In this document: one piece after another, positions 13,115 to 23,668 of the stretch | Numbering within the stretch: position 1 is the first letter of the stretch | Layout of the letters: the number at the start of each line of letters is the position of its first letter | Assembly: GCA_036362985.1 (NCBI GenBank) | Contig: JAYGXS010000001.1 | Span: 43,205,331-43,269,330 of the forward strand | DNA: 64,000 nucleotides | Source: Ligula intestinalis | Taxonomy: Eukaryota; Platyhelminthes; Cestoda; Diphyllobothriidea; Diphyllobothriidae | Reading direction: 5' to 3' | Notes under the pieces: generated by a model | What the model saw: the letters and a program-made list of their open reading frames with translations, nothing else | Told to the model about the DNA's origin: nothing | Database searches by the model: none | Translations under genes and position numbers: made by a program

Positions 13115-13166
13115 GTAACGGCCTGATGAAAAAATTGTTGAAAGTATACGTATGCTCGCCAATTAC
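13115..13166 (+). ncRNA. Hammerhead ribozyme in PLE-2 right repeat
   Basis: CTGATGA with C3 at 13123, a weak A-T closed stem II, GAA at 13140-13142. Stem III has 5 bp (13043-type numbering omitted: 13143-13147 with 13152-13156) and a 4-nt loop; U16.1 13156, C17 13157. Stem I GGC (13120-13122) pairs with GCC (13158-13160), then GTAA with TTAC. It is antisense to the PLE-2 coding strand. Confidence 0.7.
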
Positions 13167-13172
13167 TCTTCG

Positions 13173-14550
13173 CGACTATAATTGTCAAGGCAAATCGTAA
13201 ATTAACCATATTTGATATAAAAATTATCCTTCCTAGCGTTAAATTTCTTTTGAAACATTTCGGATATCAGACTAAAATCATTTTCAGGTCTTCCTTGAAA
13301 TTCCCGCAAATAGTTAATGATTTTCTGTCTTTAAAGGCCTGTTTCCACAAATTTTGATTATATTTGACGTGCTTATCAAAACCTTCAACATATGAACCTT
13401 TTTAAAAGCATGTAAGTCTAATACATGTTGACCTGTAACAACGAGTATTTTAAATCGCAGACTAGTGATATCTATGACTGAGAAAAAATGAAACAATGAA
13501 ACTTAACGTTCCAGTTGCAGCATGCTGGGTAGCGCAAAATTGGCATGTAACTAAAATGATATGCCCATTAGCGAGATAGACAGCAACTAGGCGCAACGCC
13601 GACGCCTTCCTTCATGCGTCTTCTAAATAGGTTTATTAAGAATTGCATTAGAATCTGTCGAAAATGAATTGGATTTCAATGCCTCCAGTTAATAGCGGTG
13701 GAGATTTTAGCCAGAAAAATATGTGCAAAATCCGACAGACTTCTAGGGATGACCGATGTTGATCCGAGCGGGCGTGTGGTAGCCTCATTTTTCACTCCCG
13801 TTATTAGGGTCAGTCCTAACGACTCCTTATCACGCTGCCCTGATTACTCGTCCAACGGTGCACTATCGATTCGCACAAGCCGCGCGAGATTGATCAAGCC
13901 GCGATGAGATCGATCAAGCCGCCGGCCGTGATTAGTGTTCTGTCCTATCACTCTGTTCAGCCTGAAAGCCACTCGGCATAGCATCCCTATCTTGAGGCTA
14001 CAATCTGATTGGTCCAATCATGTACGCTGTGCTAAGTCTGCTAAAAGACTTCTACTTTTGCGTCCTTCTTGTTGTGCTCTTCCTTGGGGACTCACACAAG
14101 ACGTAATTAGACGGTGATATTTCGGCATTGGCAAACATTTCCAACATCTGTGGCCACTACAGTCTACTCAAACTGGCGTTGGTTTAATTTACCTCTTGTT
14201 TTGCATTAGTTACTTTCGTTTTCTGTTATAAATTACCGAAAATTGGTTTAGTTTGTAAATATTACCTTATAGCCCCGTGGGTGCCACCCAATCGCAGCCT
14301 GCTAAGTGCGTATGTAAATTAAAAAACTGTCGGAGACTTGAGAGGTGCCCATTTCCGTGAACCAACTAGAGTTGTACTTTAATTTAAGAACCTATTCAAT
14401 GTTTTTCAAGTAACACTTACGAGAATGAACAGACTGCTAACATGTTGTATGCCCAATGAGAGTTGAAGTTCAAGTGAAAAAAAAACAAGTCGTTTCGGTA
14501 AGGATGACTTGTGTGGCCCCCTAAAAAAGGCACGGGAACAGGAACTACCC
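13173..14550. other. No gene recognised
   Basis: A GATCGATC-rich patch at 13,885-13,930 (repeated GATCAAGCCGC) is a short local duplication. Otherwise nothing. Confidence 0.4.
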
Positions 14551-14553
14551 ACA

Positions 14554-14818
14554 ATACAGGTGGGTTGGCACCTAATTCCGGGGGAAGTAGATTTACATTA
14601 AGGTGAGGGTTATAATTAAGTTCATGGTTAGGTTTGAGGTTGCGGGTTAAGTTCGGGAGTATGCTAAGGGTTAAGAGTTGGGTTCATGTGAAGGGTTATG
14701 ATTTAGGGTAGGGCTAGGGTTATGATTAGGGTTAAAGTTTAATGTTTTGTTAGGGTAAGTGTCAGGGTTAAGACGCGGGAATATTTACCCTTCCTCAAAT
14801 TCACCGCAAGGTCATCTA
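14554..14818 (+). repeat. TEL repeat copy 1: inverted arms around telomere-like core
   Basis: Left arm (14,554-14,585, ACAGGTGGGTTGGCACCTAA) and right arm (14,773-14,818, antisense GATGACCTTGCGGTGAATTT) are diverged inverted repeats. The core (14,590-14,770) is rich in GGGTTA and TTAGGG variants such as GGTTAGGTTTGAGG and TAGGGTTATGATTAGGG. The G-rich strand is plus. Confidence 0.65.
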
Positions 14819-14819
14819 T

Positions 14820-16840
14820 TTTAAGTAAGCGGTGGGTGTCCATTCTCGTGTTCTGTTTAGGCGACCATACAAGTCATCCTTGCCGGCGTTTCAATTAAAA
14901 CCGTTCATGACTACCAGAGACTCGCGAGCTCACACTTTTCAAATTTGCAGGCCTCAAAAACAACAAAGAGCCGAGATTGGTGATTTGGCTCGGGTACGTG
15001 GTATGCCGTTCCTCGCTGTTGTAGTGGCCGCTAGCAGCCATTGTGGGAACCTGTGATCGCTGGCTCGTCACGCCAAGGTTGCAGTCGTGGTGGCTGCCCT
15101 TAACATGCGCACTCGTGCGAACGGCCGCACTCTGTCCACCTCTCGCTCAATGTCGGGCGCGACCTGCTAACTCACCCAGTCTCAGTTGTGCTCACGCTGG
15201 TCATTTACCTCACGCGGTCCAACCAATCCCCTTCAAGGCTGCATAAGAAAAAGGCAGCTTTCGGTGGCCGCTCTGATTACAGCCGCTAGATATCACTTCG
15301 GACACTGCCTCTCTCGAGTGCAGCCGTGCATTCGTCCGAGGCAAATCTCCCCTACCTATTATTTAACCCCTCTGTACAGAATACACTCTTCCTACCATTC
15401 TTGCCTTCCCATGACTTCTCTCCTCTCCAAAGGAACTGGGCCTGGAAGATCGCAGCCGTTTGGGTTAGCCTTATTAGCCTTAACGCCTCGGTACTGTTTG
15501 TGTTCCTAATTTCCTATCTTCTGACATTGGAAATGCTTGAATTGTTATGAGTACTGATCGCAATCCCTTTGGCTCTCACAGTCCGCGAACACGTTCTTGA
15601 TAGTTTGTTAGAGCCAATTTTCAGGTACTGTTGTTGTGAGACAGGAAATAGTACAATTTTTGCTCTCCACTAGCTCATTGGGCGCAATTTCACGCAGAGC
15701 AGGCTAATGCCTGTTTGATTTATGATCCCAAAGCCAACATGGACGATTCCGGTATCGGCCTCATGCTTGCCCCCAGAATCCAAATAGCCGCTTTTTAATA
15801 TGCATTCCTGAATTTGGTTCTCCCAGACTGGAGTTAAGGTAGTCAGCTCACACATTTAGATCAACGTTTGGTGGTGTTTGGTTCACAGGTAATGCTGATA
15901 ATTGATGGTCACCCCTTGATGTGGCGTGAGCTATTTTAGTTTTTACGAGGCAGAAGACCACGTAGAATTGGCTTACTCCATGAACACATAGCGGGCTGGT
16001 TTGTTTGCAGCTAAATAATCAAAGCTAAAAGACTACATGTACCGCGGGAGATTGGGTGCATTCTCACACAGGAATGAGTCACTCAACGACGCACAATTTG
16101 AGGGCGTGTAAATCAGCACAGATTATGAGTAAGTAAATGCTCTCATAAAGTGGAACCACCTAATGCATGTTATGCGTTTATGACTAGGCTATCTATGTGC
16201 AGACGACTATAGGGACTAATAAATGCACGTTAACAACTAGGTTTGCGATTTAACGAAATCGAACCGAAAGCACATTGACTGTGACTTGAGATTTAGTGTA
16301 GTCAAGACTTCCAACTTTACTAATTGATCGTTGCTCCTCCGAATCGCATGCAGTTGGGTATCTGACTAGACAGGAAAACAAGCCTCCTGAGTGCCTTTAT
16401 CATACAGTCTGGCTTAAAAAGTTTCCAGTTTGTTTTGTCTAATTCAAGCGCCTGACACATTACCTTATGCAACTTTCAGTCTTGTCGGCTTGTCTTCAAA
16501 TTGCTTACAAAAAACGCGTGCTCGCCCTACGAGAAGGAAAAATAGAATTTCGATTAATTCACATACATATAATGGTTGTGGTTCCAAAATTTGCAAGGTA
16601 CAAAACCTAACTTAAGTTCAGGAGGTCTGCTGTTGTATCCTGTCCCATAGCAAACGATTAACTGCTGTGTAAACATCCTTTTACATCATGTACATGTTTC
16701 CACGCGATTGACCTGGACAAACTATGTTAATTGTTTCAAGCAAGTACCCTCAATCCACGTGCCTGTTTAAAATTGGGAATGACATGTGCTTTTGGCAGAT
16801 TTTACTAATTTTTTGGATCCTATATTGAGAAAACACGGTA
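14820..16840. other. No gene recognised
   Basis: The GC-rich patch 15,060-15,320 may be an old repeat (see 5,940-6,200). The frames at 15,186-15,550 lack family motifs and splice-linked partners. Confidence 0.35.
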
Positions 16841-16841
16841 G

Positions 16842-16930
16842 CCTTGGAGCGATTCGAACACACGACAGCGAGAGCTCTGTTTTAAATGCAGTTAATGCTC
16901 TAACCAACTAGACTAAGAGGCTCCACAAAA
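16842..16930 (-). repeat. tRNA-like sequence, decayed
   Basis: Minus strand: GGAGCCTCTTAGTCTAGTTG, GTTAGAGCATTAACTG, then GTGTTCGAATCGCTCC. A and B boxes are present, but D and T stems have mismatches and acceptor ends do not pair, so it is a SINE head or pseudo-tRNA. The bases at 16,925-17,010 resemble 4,790-4,850. Confidence 0.5.
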
Positions 16931-17034
16931 GCCGTGAGTTCAAGCACATTTTGGTCCAGGTTCCCGCCCAGCTTACTGCAACGTGTGAGCTTCACCAATT
17001 CGGATAGAGCAAGCTAAATCAACCAACATTAACG

Positions 17035-17125
17035 ACTCCCGGCGGAGCTTTGTAACTCAGGTGACCTTAGATCTCAGATCTGACTATCGCTGGTTTGAAT
17101 CCCCCTGAAGCTGTCGGCTTTCTCA
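17035..17125 (+). repeat. tRNA-like sequence, decayed
   Basis: GAGCTTTGTAACTCAGGTG resembles an A box and GCTGGTTTGAATCCCCC a B box (17,090-17,106). No full cloverleaf forms. Confidence 0.35.
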
Positions 17126-17404
17126 CACCTAAGTCAAATTTTAAAAATTATGATGTAAGCACTGGGCATGCACCCCCATATTCACCGCAGAACCAGGCAG
17201 AGCGAGAGGGCATGTATATCGCGGAGTAATTCTTAACGCGTTTATCTCCACGATAAATAACTCCTTCCACACTGCAGCACCATAATTTTATCCATAATTA
17301 GGAACTCAAGTGAAATATTGGGCATTTTACTAGGAGTTATAGTGAAATTGTGTGAGTAGGTGTGGGAACCGTTTATGTGTTGCTTCCGGTCCCCGGCACG
17401 AAAT

Positions 17405-17612
17405 GCAAGATGACATTGCGCTGAATTTCAAGAAGGGTATCTAGCCCCATATCCCAACCCTCACAATAACCATAACCCGAACCCTAATCATAACGCTTAC
17501 CTTAGCTCTATCTCTAAGCTTAATACCAACTTTCACCCTAACCTGATTGCAAATTCTGACTCTAACCATAAGCTGAAATTCCCTGAAATGCAGCACAAAG
17601 TCACCTGCATTA
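17405..17612 (-). repeat. TEL repeat copy 2
   Basis: Left arm ATGACATTGCGCTGAATTTC (17,410-17,429), core of CCCTAA variants (ACCCGAACCCTAATCATAAC, 17,450-17,560) and right arm CTGAAATGCAGCACAAAGTC (17,583-17,602). The arms are inverted copies of each other. The C-rich strand is plus, opposite to copy 1. Confidence 0.65.
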
Positions 17613-18589
17613 TGCTGTCTTTCCCACTCCCAGGTCCTACCGGGGCTAAAATAAACGATTCTTACTAAGTTGTTTTCATTGTTTGATAACGTCAGGTCAC
17701 ATATGTCGTACGTTTCAGTTTTTGAGGGGATGGAGTAGGATTATCGTGCGTGGTTTCATTGATTTGCAACTTTATCAGATACTTATCGTTTTGCATGAAA
17801 ACTGTATTAATTGACAAGCGTGGTGCTCTCTTAAAGCTTAAAAGGCATTTTTTTGGCTCAAAACACCTGAACTTCAGAGGAAACTTACATTCCACAATCA
17901 CGGCGAATGCAAACACCATGGTTATTGATCAGGAAAAGTAAAGTTTATGGGGAGCTGTTGCCTACTGGTACACAAAATTCAGACGCTATTAGTAACCGCG
18001 ACTTTATCAGTTGGCCTCATCGTTCGGTTACGCTTTTAAACTTCTGTGAGCTCCTTTATTTTCGTTCCCTCGGTGGTTTGAATTTTTTTTCAATCATGAG
18101 ATTTTTTCAAGCCTATAAAAGGGCCATAAATAAAGCATCGTATCTATCCATGTAGTAATGCTGCTTATAAAGTAGACAGCAGGATCCACATTCATTGTAA
18201 ACTCTTATGAGCGCTATGCGATGTCTTCTTCATTGCGTCGAGAAATGTGGCATTTACCTGAGGTGGATTGTGGGCAGTTTGGAAACCATCAATGCAACTA
18301 AAACAGCAGGTCGCATTCAAAATCATTGTGGAATAAAAAAACTTTTTCAAAAACCGGATGATGCCTTTCCCTTAAGTATTACATGTGAAGTAGACGTGGT
18401 TTGCTAACAAGCCAGTACAGGCAGGAATTTTTCATGATGTTTTTTTAATCGAACGAAAAACGTTCCTTTAAGTAAAAAAATTTGAAGACGACGTAATCTT
18501 CTACCAAATAAATACAAGGGCATGTTATATATAAAATCATTTGAGTTTCTAGGACCATTGGAATCGCTGAAAAAATACACACTACTTAT

Positions 18590-18680
18590 GTAGTGTGCTA
18601 CCACTTTCTGCTGATGTCTCTGATGAGAATCCACGACGAATGTCAAAACGTCGGTCTTACCCCGGCAATCGCAACTTCTT
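18590..18680 (+). repeat. PLE-type 3' end with eroded hammerhead-like core
   Basis: CTCTGATGAGAATCCACGAC at 18,619-18,638, then CAAAACGTCGG and a (CTT)n tail at 18,676-18,690. The consensus with 62.6 and 63.0 kb suggests CTGATGA, a bulged stem II, GAAACGTC. This copy has lost G12 and two stem II pairs. Confidence 0.45.
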
Positions 18681-19039
18681 CTTCTTCTCTTATGTAGTCA
18701 TTTTTGCTACAACCAATGCTGAATTTATTTTGCAGGTAGCCGGAAAAGATCGTTAAAAAGCCGGCATTCTGTCATTTGTCCATTTTGGGCAACATTAAAT
18801 GAGATAGCAAGCATACTGTATAAAATAAGTTGCTTTTATACAGGATATCAGAAGCTGTCACGTGATGCGTCGCCTACGTAATTGACTGCAATCTTGGTTG
18901 GGGGTTTTCACCTCACCTGATTTATTTTACCGTAACATCTCGACAGATGCAGAGAGCAGCTCTTTTGTTCAGTGAATACCTACACACAATGTACTCCTGG
19001 ACAAATTATAACTTCAATTTACGCTAAACGATTGCGTGG

Positions 19040-19200
19040 TTTCAGAAGGTAAATTGGCAAACATACGTTTGTTTTCGATAAATTTTCGTCAGGCCTTTAC
19101 GCTTATATGGTATGAATGAACTATGGTGGTTGGTGGACAGATGAAGTGTTCTCGTTGTCACGGTGGGGAGGAGGGGAGGGGGGAAGGGGGGTGGGGGAGG
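19040..19200 (-). repeat. PLE-1 left inverted terminal repeat
   Basis: About 160 bp, inverted relative to the right end. Outermost TTTCAGAAGGTAAATTGG pairs with CCAATTTACCTTCTGAAA at the right. The inner end is G-rich (GGGGAGGAGGGGAGG), matching the C-rich stretch at 21,020-21,060. Confidence 0.9.
19049..19100 (-). ncRNA. Hammerhead ribozyme in PLE-1 left repeat
   Basis: On minus the core CTGACGA and GAAA are kept, stem III AACA/TGTT is intact, the cleavage dinucleotide is UU, and stem I GGC/GCC is fully paired. The G that closes stem II has become A (A-C mismatch), so activity is doubtful. Confidence 0.65.
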
Positions 19201-20413
19201 CCAGATAAGGGAACGGGCGTTGTTCTAAAGGATAGGACAGGCTACATTGCGAAAATGCAATCCATTTTGTCAGACAAACTAAAGTTTAGCAAGACAATAA
19301 AAGGATAAAGATCGCACGGGTGAGGTTGAAACACAGCTGACTGATTGTCTGAAAAGACTTCAAAAGGACGGCGTCATAAGCGAATATGACTTAGAGCGTC
19401 TTCGTCCCGTTGGCACACACATACCTCGACTATACGGGCTGCCTAAGATTCACAAAGATGGCGTGCCCGTTCGTCCCATCCTAAATATGAGAAACTCGCC
19501 ATATCATGCGACAGCAAAATGGCTAGCAGAAAAGCTGGAACCCATATAGAGTCGAAAAGCACCTCATAGCCTCCGAGACACCTTCGAATTCGTGGATGGC
19601 CTGAAAGTCCTTGATATGAACGGGATGATGATGATGTTCTCACTGGATGTCTCGTCCCTATTCACGAACGTCCCGGTCACAGAAACAGTAGACTACATCT
19701 GTGAATTCATTACCTTGACTCAGCAGAACATAGGGATGCCGGTTACTGTACTGAAGGAATTATTGCTAAAATGCACCTCGAATGTACAGTTCCTATTTGA
19801 CAATAACTTGTACAGACAATTGGACGGAGTAGCTATGGACTCACCCCTGGGTCCACTTCTAGTAAATATATTCATGGGCAAACTAGAAGCTACGAAACTA
19901 AGCCACCAGATAAATAGTCTAACGCACTATAAACGGTACGTAGACGACATATTTGCAGTTGCATCAGATCAAACCAACTTTTCAACGCTAATGCATACAG
20001 TAAATCAGGCGCACAAATCGATAAAATTTGCCCTAGAAGAAGAGCAATCTGGATCGCTTCCATTCCTTGATGTGCTACTGAGTCAAAGAGCCGATGGGAG
20101 CATTCAACGTAAGGCATATCGCAAGAAGACGTGGTCTGGGCAATACATCAATTTTGCTAGTTTCGTACCGTTGAACTTCAAACGCAATTTAGTACGCTGT
20201 TTAACGCAAAGAGCGAAGAGGATTCGCTCGACTGATAGCATTGAAGAGGAGCTTAAGATTGTTGAAGGCGTGTTTCGACAAAATGGGTATCCTTGTCGAT
20301 TTATCGCTAAAAACATGGCTGAAAGGCCGCAAAAGCCCTCAGTATTAACAGTGGAGAAGAACGAATCTTCATCAGAGTCCTATTTCAAGGGGACGGACCA
20401 AGCGAACTACTAA
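19200..20413 (+). pseudogene. PLE-1 reverse transcriptase (one frameshift, one stop)
   Basis: Seen in order: DKGTGVVLKDRTGYIAKMQS, a frameshift near 19,305, PRLYGLPKIHKDGVPVRPIL, TAG at 19547-19549, FSLDVSSLFTNVPVTETV, QLDGVAMDSPLGPLLVNIFM, the catalytic KRYVDDIFAVA, and SLPFLDVLLSQRADGS with VYRKKTW-like AYRKKTW. This is the telomerase-related Penelope type. A second frameshift near 20,385 leads into the linker before the endonuclease. It is non-functional as it stands. Confidence 0.88.
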
Positions 20414-20535
20414 GGAGGCGTCTGAGTCAAGCCGTAGCAACTACCTTCCCAGCAGCCAACGACCATGTATTGCTCTCGACTACTCCCATCCTATAAGGAG
20501 AGATTAAGGATAAACTGCCAGCCCAGACCACCTAA

Positions 20536-21003
20536 ATGTGCATATATTCATTAACCTGTTCCTGTGGGGCAGGATATATTGGTCGCACGAGCCGGCGCTT
20601 GTCCAAAAGAGTAAGGGAACACATACCCGCATGGTTAGGGAAAGGCCAACTTAAAGGTGTAAATAGTTCAATCTTAGCGCACCTGGTAGGCCCAAACCAT
20701 CGCGTGGATGCCAAAGAGGCCTTCCGAGTGATTAACAAGGTGCCTTCAAGCTACTCAAAACTCCTCGGACAGCGTCTGTTGGCGACGGCAGAGGCGGCCG
20801 CCATCAGGATACGCAGACCGCTGCTATGTGCCCAAAAGAATTTCGTCGCGGCGCCCCAGTTGCCATGGGCGAAAGTAGGTAACACGGCCACCCACAGCGG
20901 ACCACAGGCCTCGGGAACGGCCCCCCGCAGAGACGACCAAGTCCCAAGTCCAGCCACGCACACCTTATCGGCGGTCGTGGACGCCGGGTCGTCTAGACAT
21001 TGA
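20536..21003 (+). pseudogene. PLE-1 GIY-YIG endonuclease domain
   Basis: The domain opens CIYSLTCSCGAGYIGRTSRR, with IY and YIG in GIY-YIG positions and a conserved Arg, then VREHIPAWL, VNSSILAHLV and LGQRLLATAEAAAIRIRRPLL with the catalytic-region Glu. It makes the nick that primes reverse transcription. Upstream TAA codons (about 20,495 and 20,533) separate it from the reverse transcriptase. Confidence 0.85.
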
Positions 21004-21019
21004 CACTCTCATCTCAACT

Positions 21020-21180
21020 CCCCCAACCTCCCACCTTCCCCCCCCCCTCCTCCCCACCGTGACAACGAGAACACTTCATCTGTCCACCAACCACCATAGT
21101 TTATTCATACCATATAAATGTAAAGGCCTGACGAGAATTTATCGAAAACAAACGTATGTTCGTCAATTTACCTTCTGAAA
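21020..21180 (+). repeat. PLE-1 right inverted terminal repeat
   Basis: Matches the left repeat in reverse complement. It carries an intact hammerhead ribozyme at 21,120-21,171 in the same sense as the coding strand. Confidence 0.9.
21120..21171 (+). ncRNA. Hammerhead ribozyme in PLE-1 right repeat
   Basis: Core CTGACGA at 21128-21134; stem II G-C (21135/21143) plus A-T with a small loop; GAA at 21144-21146. Stem III is AACA (21147-21150) with TGTT (21157-21160) around a 6-nt loop. U16.1 is 21160 and C17 is 21161, so cleavage is predicted after 21161. Stem I pairs GGC (21125-21127) with GTC (21162-21164), then GTAAA with TTTAC past a two-A bulge. All invariant positions are met. Stem II is only 2 bp, so activity may need a dimer. 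Confidence 0.8.
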
Positions 21181-21899
21181 TTTTCAATTGGAATTTTCGC
21201 AAAATTGCGTGGTTGCAAATATTTTGATTCTTTAAGGATGGCAAGTGCAGAGGCTCATATTTCTTTCGTGAAAATCTGCTAATATTGAGGGAAACAATTT
21301 TGTTTAGCAAGTATATTATTGGCTTTACCTCTTTCACTCCCATAGCTGGACACCGGATGATACTGTGCTTAGCAATGGTTTTCCGTTTATTCTTTTTTAA
21401 GTTACGTAGACTACTCTCTTAAGCAACCTATTTTTTTAATCGACAAAAGCGTATGGCATTCTTTTTGCCTTACGAAGGCTTAGACTGCAGTTGTTAACTT
21501 TTCTCATAAATTAATGTGCGGACTTGGCGTTAGGTCTCCAGCAGAAACCTTCTCATATTTGTCCCAACAGTTGATATGAATAATCGGGCTGAATTGTATC
21601 AGCCTCAGTGGACTAATACTCACATTCTGTCAAAGGAAAGTCGGTAGTAGCTGCGTACTGACTGATTTGTCCGCACTGGGAGTAGATGAAGGCCTCAAGT
21701 TCTACGTATCTCTCAACATTTCAGTTGTTTACATAAGCGTCATGTCCATTCTACCTGCTGAACAGAAATTGGCATTTCAATTCTCTTATGCTTTATTACT
21801 CATTACTATTCGACAGCCCAGAAGGGTCCTAGATTCCCAGCTCCGAGGCCTAACGGAATTGCTCCGTGCTCCTTCCTGTAAGCAGGATAGTTCGGTCGA

Positions 21900-22095
21900 C
21901 AGCTCGCTTATGTGACCTCCTGATCTCAGCCGGCAAGGTGCGCACCTGTCCCTTTTCACGATCGTCAGCGCTGCCGCTGACTCAGTTTGCCTTCGCCTGT
22001 CAAGCCTTGCATACGCGGGCGTGACAACCTCTGCCCGCCCGCCCACGCGCGTGACTCGATCTCCGGTTAGCGAGGCCCTGACGCCCACCGATATT
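21900..22095 (-). repeat. Dispersed repeat D, copy 2
   Basis: Minus strand reads GTTGTCACGCCCGCGTATGC, AAGGCTTGACAGGCGAAGG and TGAGTCAGCGGCAGCGCTGA, matching 760-930. Confidence 0.5.
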
Positions 22096-23469
22096 TCCCT
22101 CTCTTCATTGAATGGTCGCAGCCGCCAACACCTCGCATTTGGACGAAAAATAAAACCAGCTGAAATAGCTGGCGACAGGAGTTGCCTGAAAAGACAGCCT
22201 GTGGAAGCTGCTTGCAGGGCTTCTTGTATGCTCTTGCTTTCTATGAAAGCTCATCCAGTCCAACCTGCCTTCCAATGAGTTCTGATTTCAGAACCCTTCT
22301 GTTGTCGAGCATTGGGAGGTCGCATCAGCGTCCCATCCTAATTCGACAAGTGAAACCGATAGTAAAGCTGGTAACACCGCCAAACTTGCATGCTGGGACT
22401 CTAGCTCCAACTTCGCAGTTCCCTGGTGACTGGAGTTTGCAATCTCAGTGCGTCAACTTTTCATCGGTTATCGTTCCTCTTCACTTCAAGTGCTGATGCA
22501 CCCAGGCCTGTGCTTTAGCCCTGTGCCTCTTAAATGTGCCAGATGTTAGAGTTGTTGAACCAAGGAGGTGGAGATGGATCAGGGAGCGGTAGGTATTATT
22601 CAGACCACACACGCATATCCCGGAGGACGGGGGCGATTTGCAGTAATGACATGCGCGGCTGTATGTTCACGCCACTAAGGTCATCCCGCCGTCCTCCACT
22701 CTTTTTGACTCAGTCATGGCACCGGGCCCAGGTGCGTCAGGGAGGGAGGAGAGATTGTGGTAGATGCTGGGCAAAGCTACTAAAAACTACTTCACACAGG
22801 AGTCATCCTCCCTGCAGCCATCCTGCTGTGGGGGCTATTGTGGGGACAATCAGAATCAATGGCCGAAAGGTCGCTTCAAACTTTTAAGAGTGACCTCTTT
22901 AGCTGATGCCTATAATGAAGAAGGTAGTATAGCCACGCCGACGCAGTAGTATTATAGCCCAAAATAAATTACGTGCAAGAGATCAATCAGACTGACATGG
23001 TTTCGAAAAGAACGCATAGTTGTTTTTCTGACTCGAGAAGATGAGCAATTGCATATTTAACACACCAGATTAGGACTGTGATATCACTTATAACAAAATC
23101 TACCTTCTTTAAGATAGCTGTGATGTGTGTCGAGAAGCATCCCAGCAATAGCAGTAAGGCGCTCACAGGACGCTTCGGAATAATCGCACGAGGGTTCACT
23201 GACTTCAAATGCTGCTCTATTGCATCACACGATTTTCTCTAACGCTGTAGACCTTTCTTGTCGGAAAAAATTGAGGCTGGCTTGGCCAAAACATAACTAG
23301 AAGACTACGACCTGGCGGTCTTTCTGGGAGGCTTCCAAACAAAAAGGGGCGTCCAAGAGCATTGTTTATGAATACATGGATCTTGAGTGGATGGACGCTT
23401 CCCGATCGGTTACGGGTCTCACTCGTCTCGTTCTGCCTTGGGACTCAATCTCGAGCCCCGTCAGCAGTC

Positions 23470-23668
23470 GCTCAACGGCTAGTAGTATGGCCAGCAGATC
23501 ATTACTGGCAAAGACAAGGGAGATGAGAATGGTCATTTCTGGTCTATTAGCAGTCAGCAGCAAGTCATATTGAATCCCAGGAGGGGCACAACCCGAGGAT
23601 CAAATCCGCCTCCTGTTTATTACGAATCCAACGCTCTAACCATTGAGCCACGGACTGACTGGCTTGTC
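23470..23668 (-). repeat. SINE family B copy
   Basis: Minus strand: A box TGGCTCAATGGTTAGAGC at 23,652-23,633, a B-box region near 23,600, then CTAATAGACCAGAAATGACC and CATCTCCCTTGTCTTTGCC. Head and tail are both present. Confidence 0.7.

Larger units (their letters stand above)
11415..13172 (-). mobile_element. Penelope-like element PLE-2, decayed, inverted terminal repeats
   Basis: Coding is on minus. Reverse transcriptase: NSPYHAIAKWLGTKLKPL near 13,030, then MLSVDFSSLFTNVSFTET, QIGGVAMASPLRPLLTDIFM and catalytic YRCYVDDIFVIA at 12,933-12,355. GIY-YIG: CFCGAGYVGRTSRPLSQRI near 11,980, then after a frameshift NSSILAHMM and LGQRLLATAEATAIRLRKP down to 11,655. Inverted repeats of about 115 bp lie at 11,415-11,530 and 13,055-13,172; outermost GAAGAG(C/T)AATTGGCGAGC. 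It is the same family as PLE-1 but a distinct subfamily. No target-site duplication was found. Confidence 0.85.
19040..21203 (+). mobile_element. Penelope-like element PLE-1 with inverted terminal repeats
   Basis: A plus-strand reverse transcriptase (19,200-20,413) is followed by a GIY-YIG endonuclease (20,536-21,003), between inverted repeats 19,040-19,200 and about 21,020-21,180. The direct repeat ATTGCGTGGTT occurs at 19,031-19,041 and 21,204-21,214 and is read as an 11-bp target-site duplication; 23 extra bases follow the right repeat. The left inverted repeat is fused to a coding region that starts mid-domain at DKGTGVVLKDRTGYI. This fits the known Penelope habit of 5' truncation with an inverted piece of the 3' end. 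Confidence 0.88.

Noticed and set aside
14590..14770. A true telomere or fusion site
   Set aside because: The array is highly degenerate and enclosed by inverted arms repeated at other loci, so it is part of a dispersed repeat.
16842..16930. Functional tRNA gene on minus
   Set aside because: D and T stems have mismatches and the acceptor ends do not pair.
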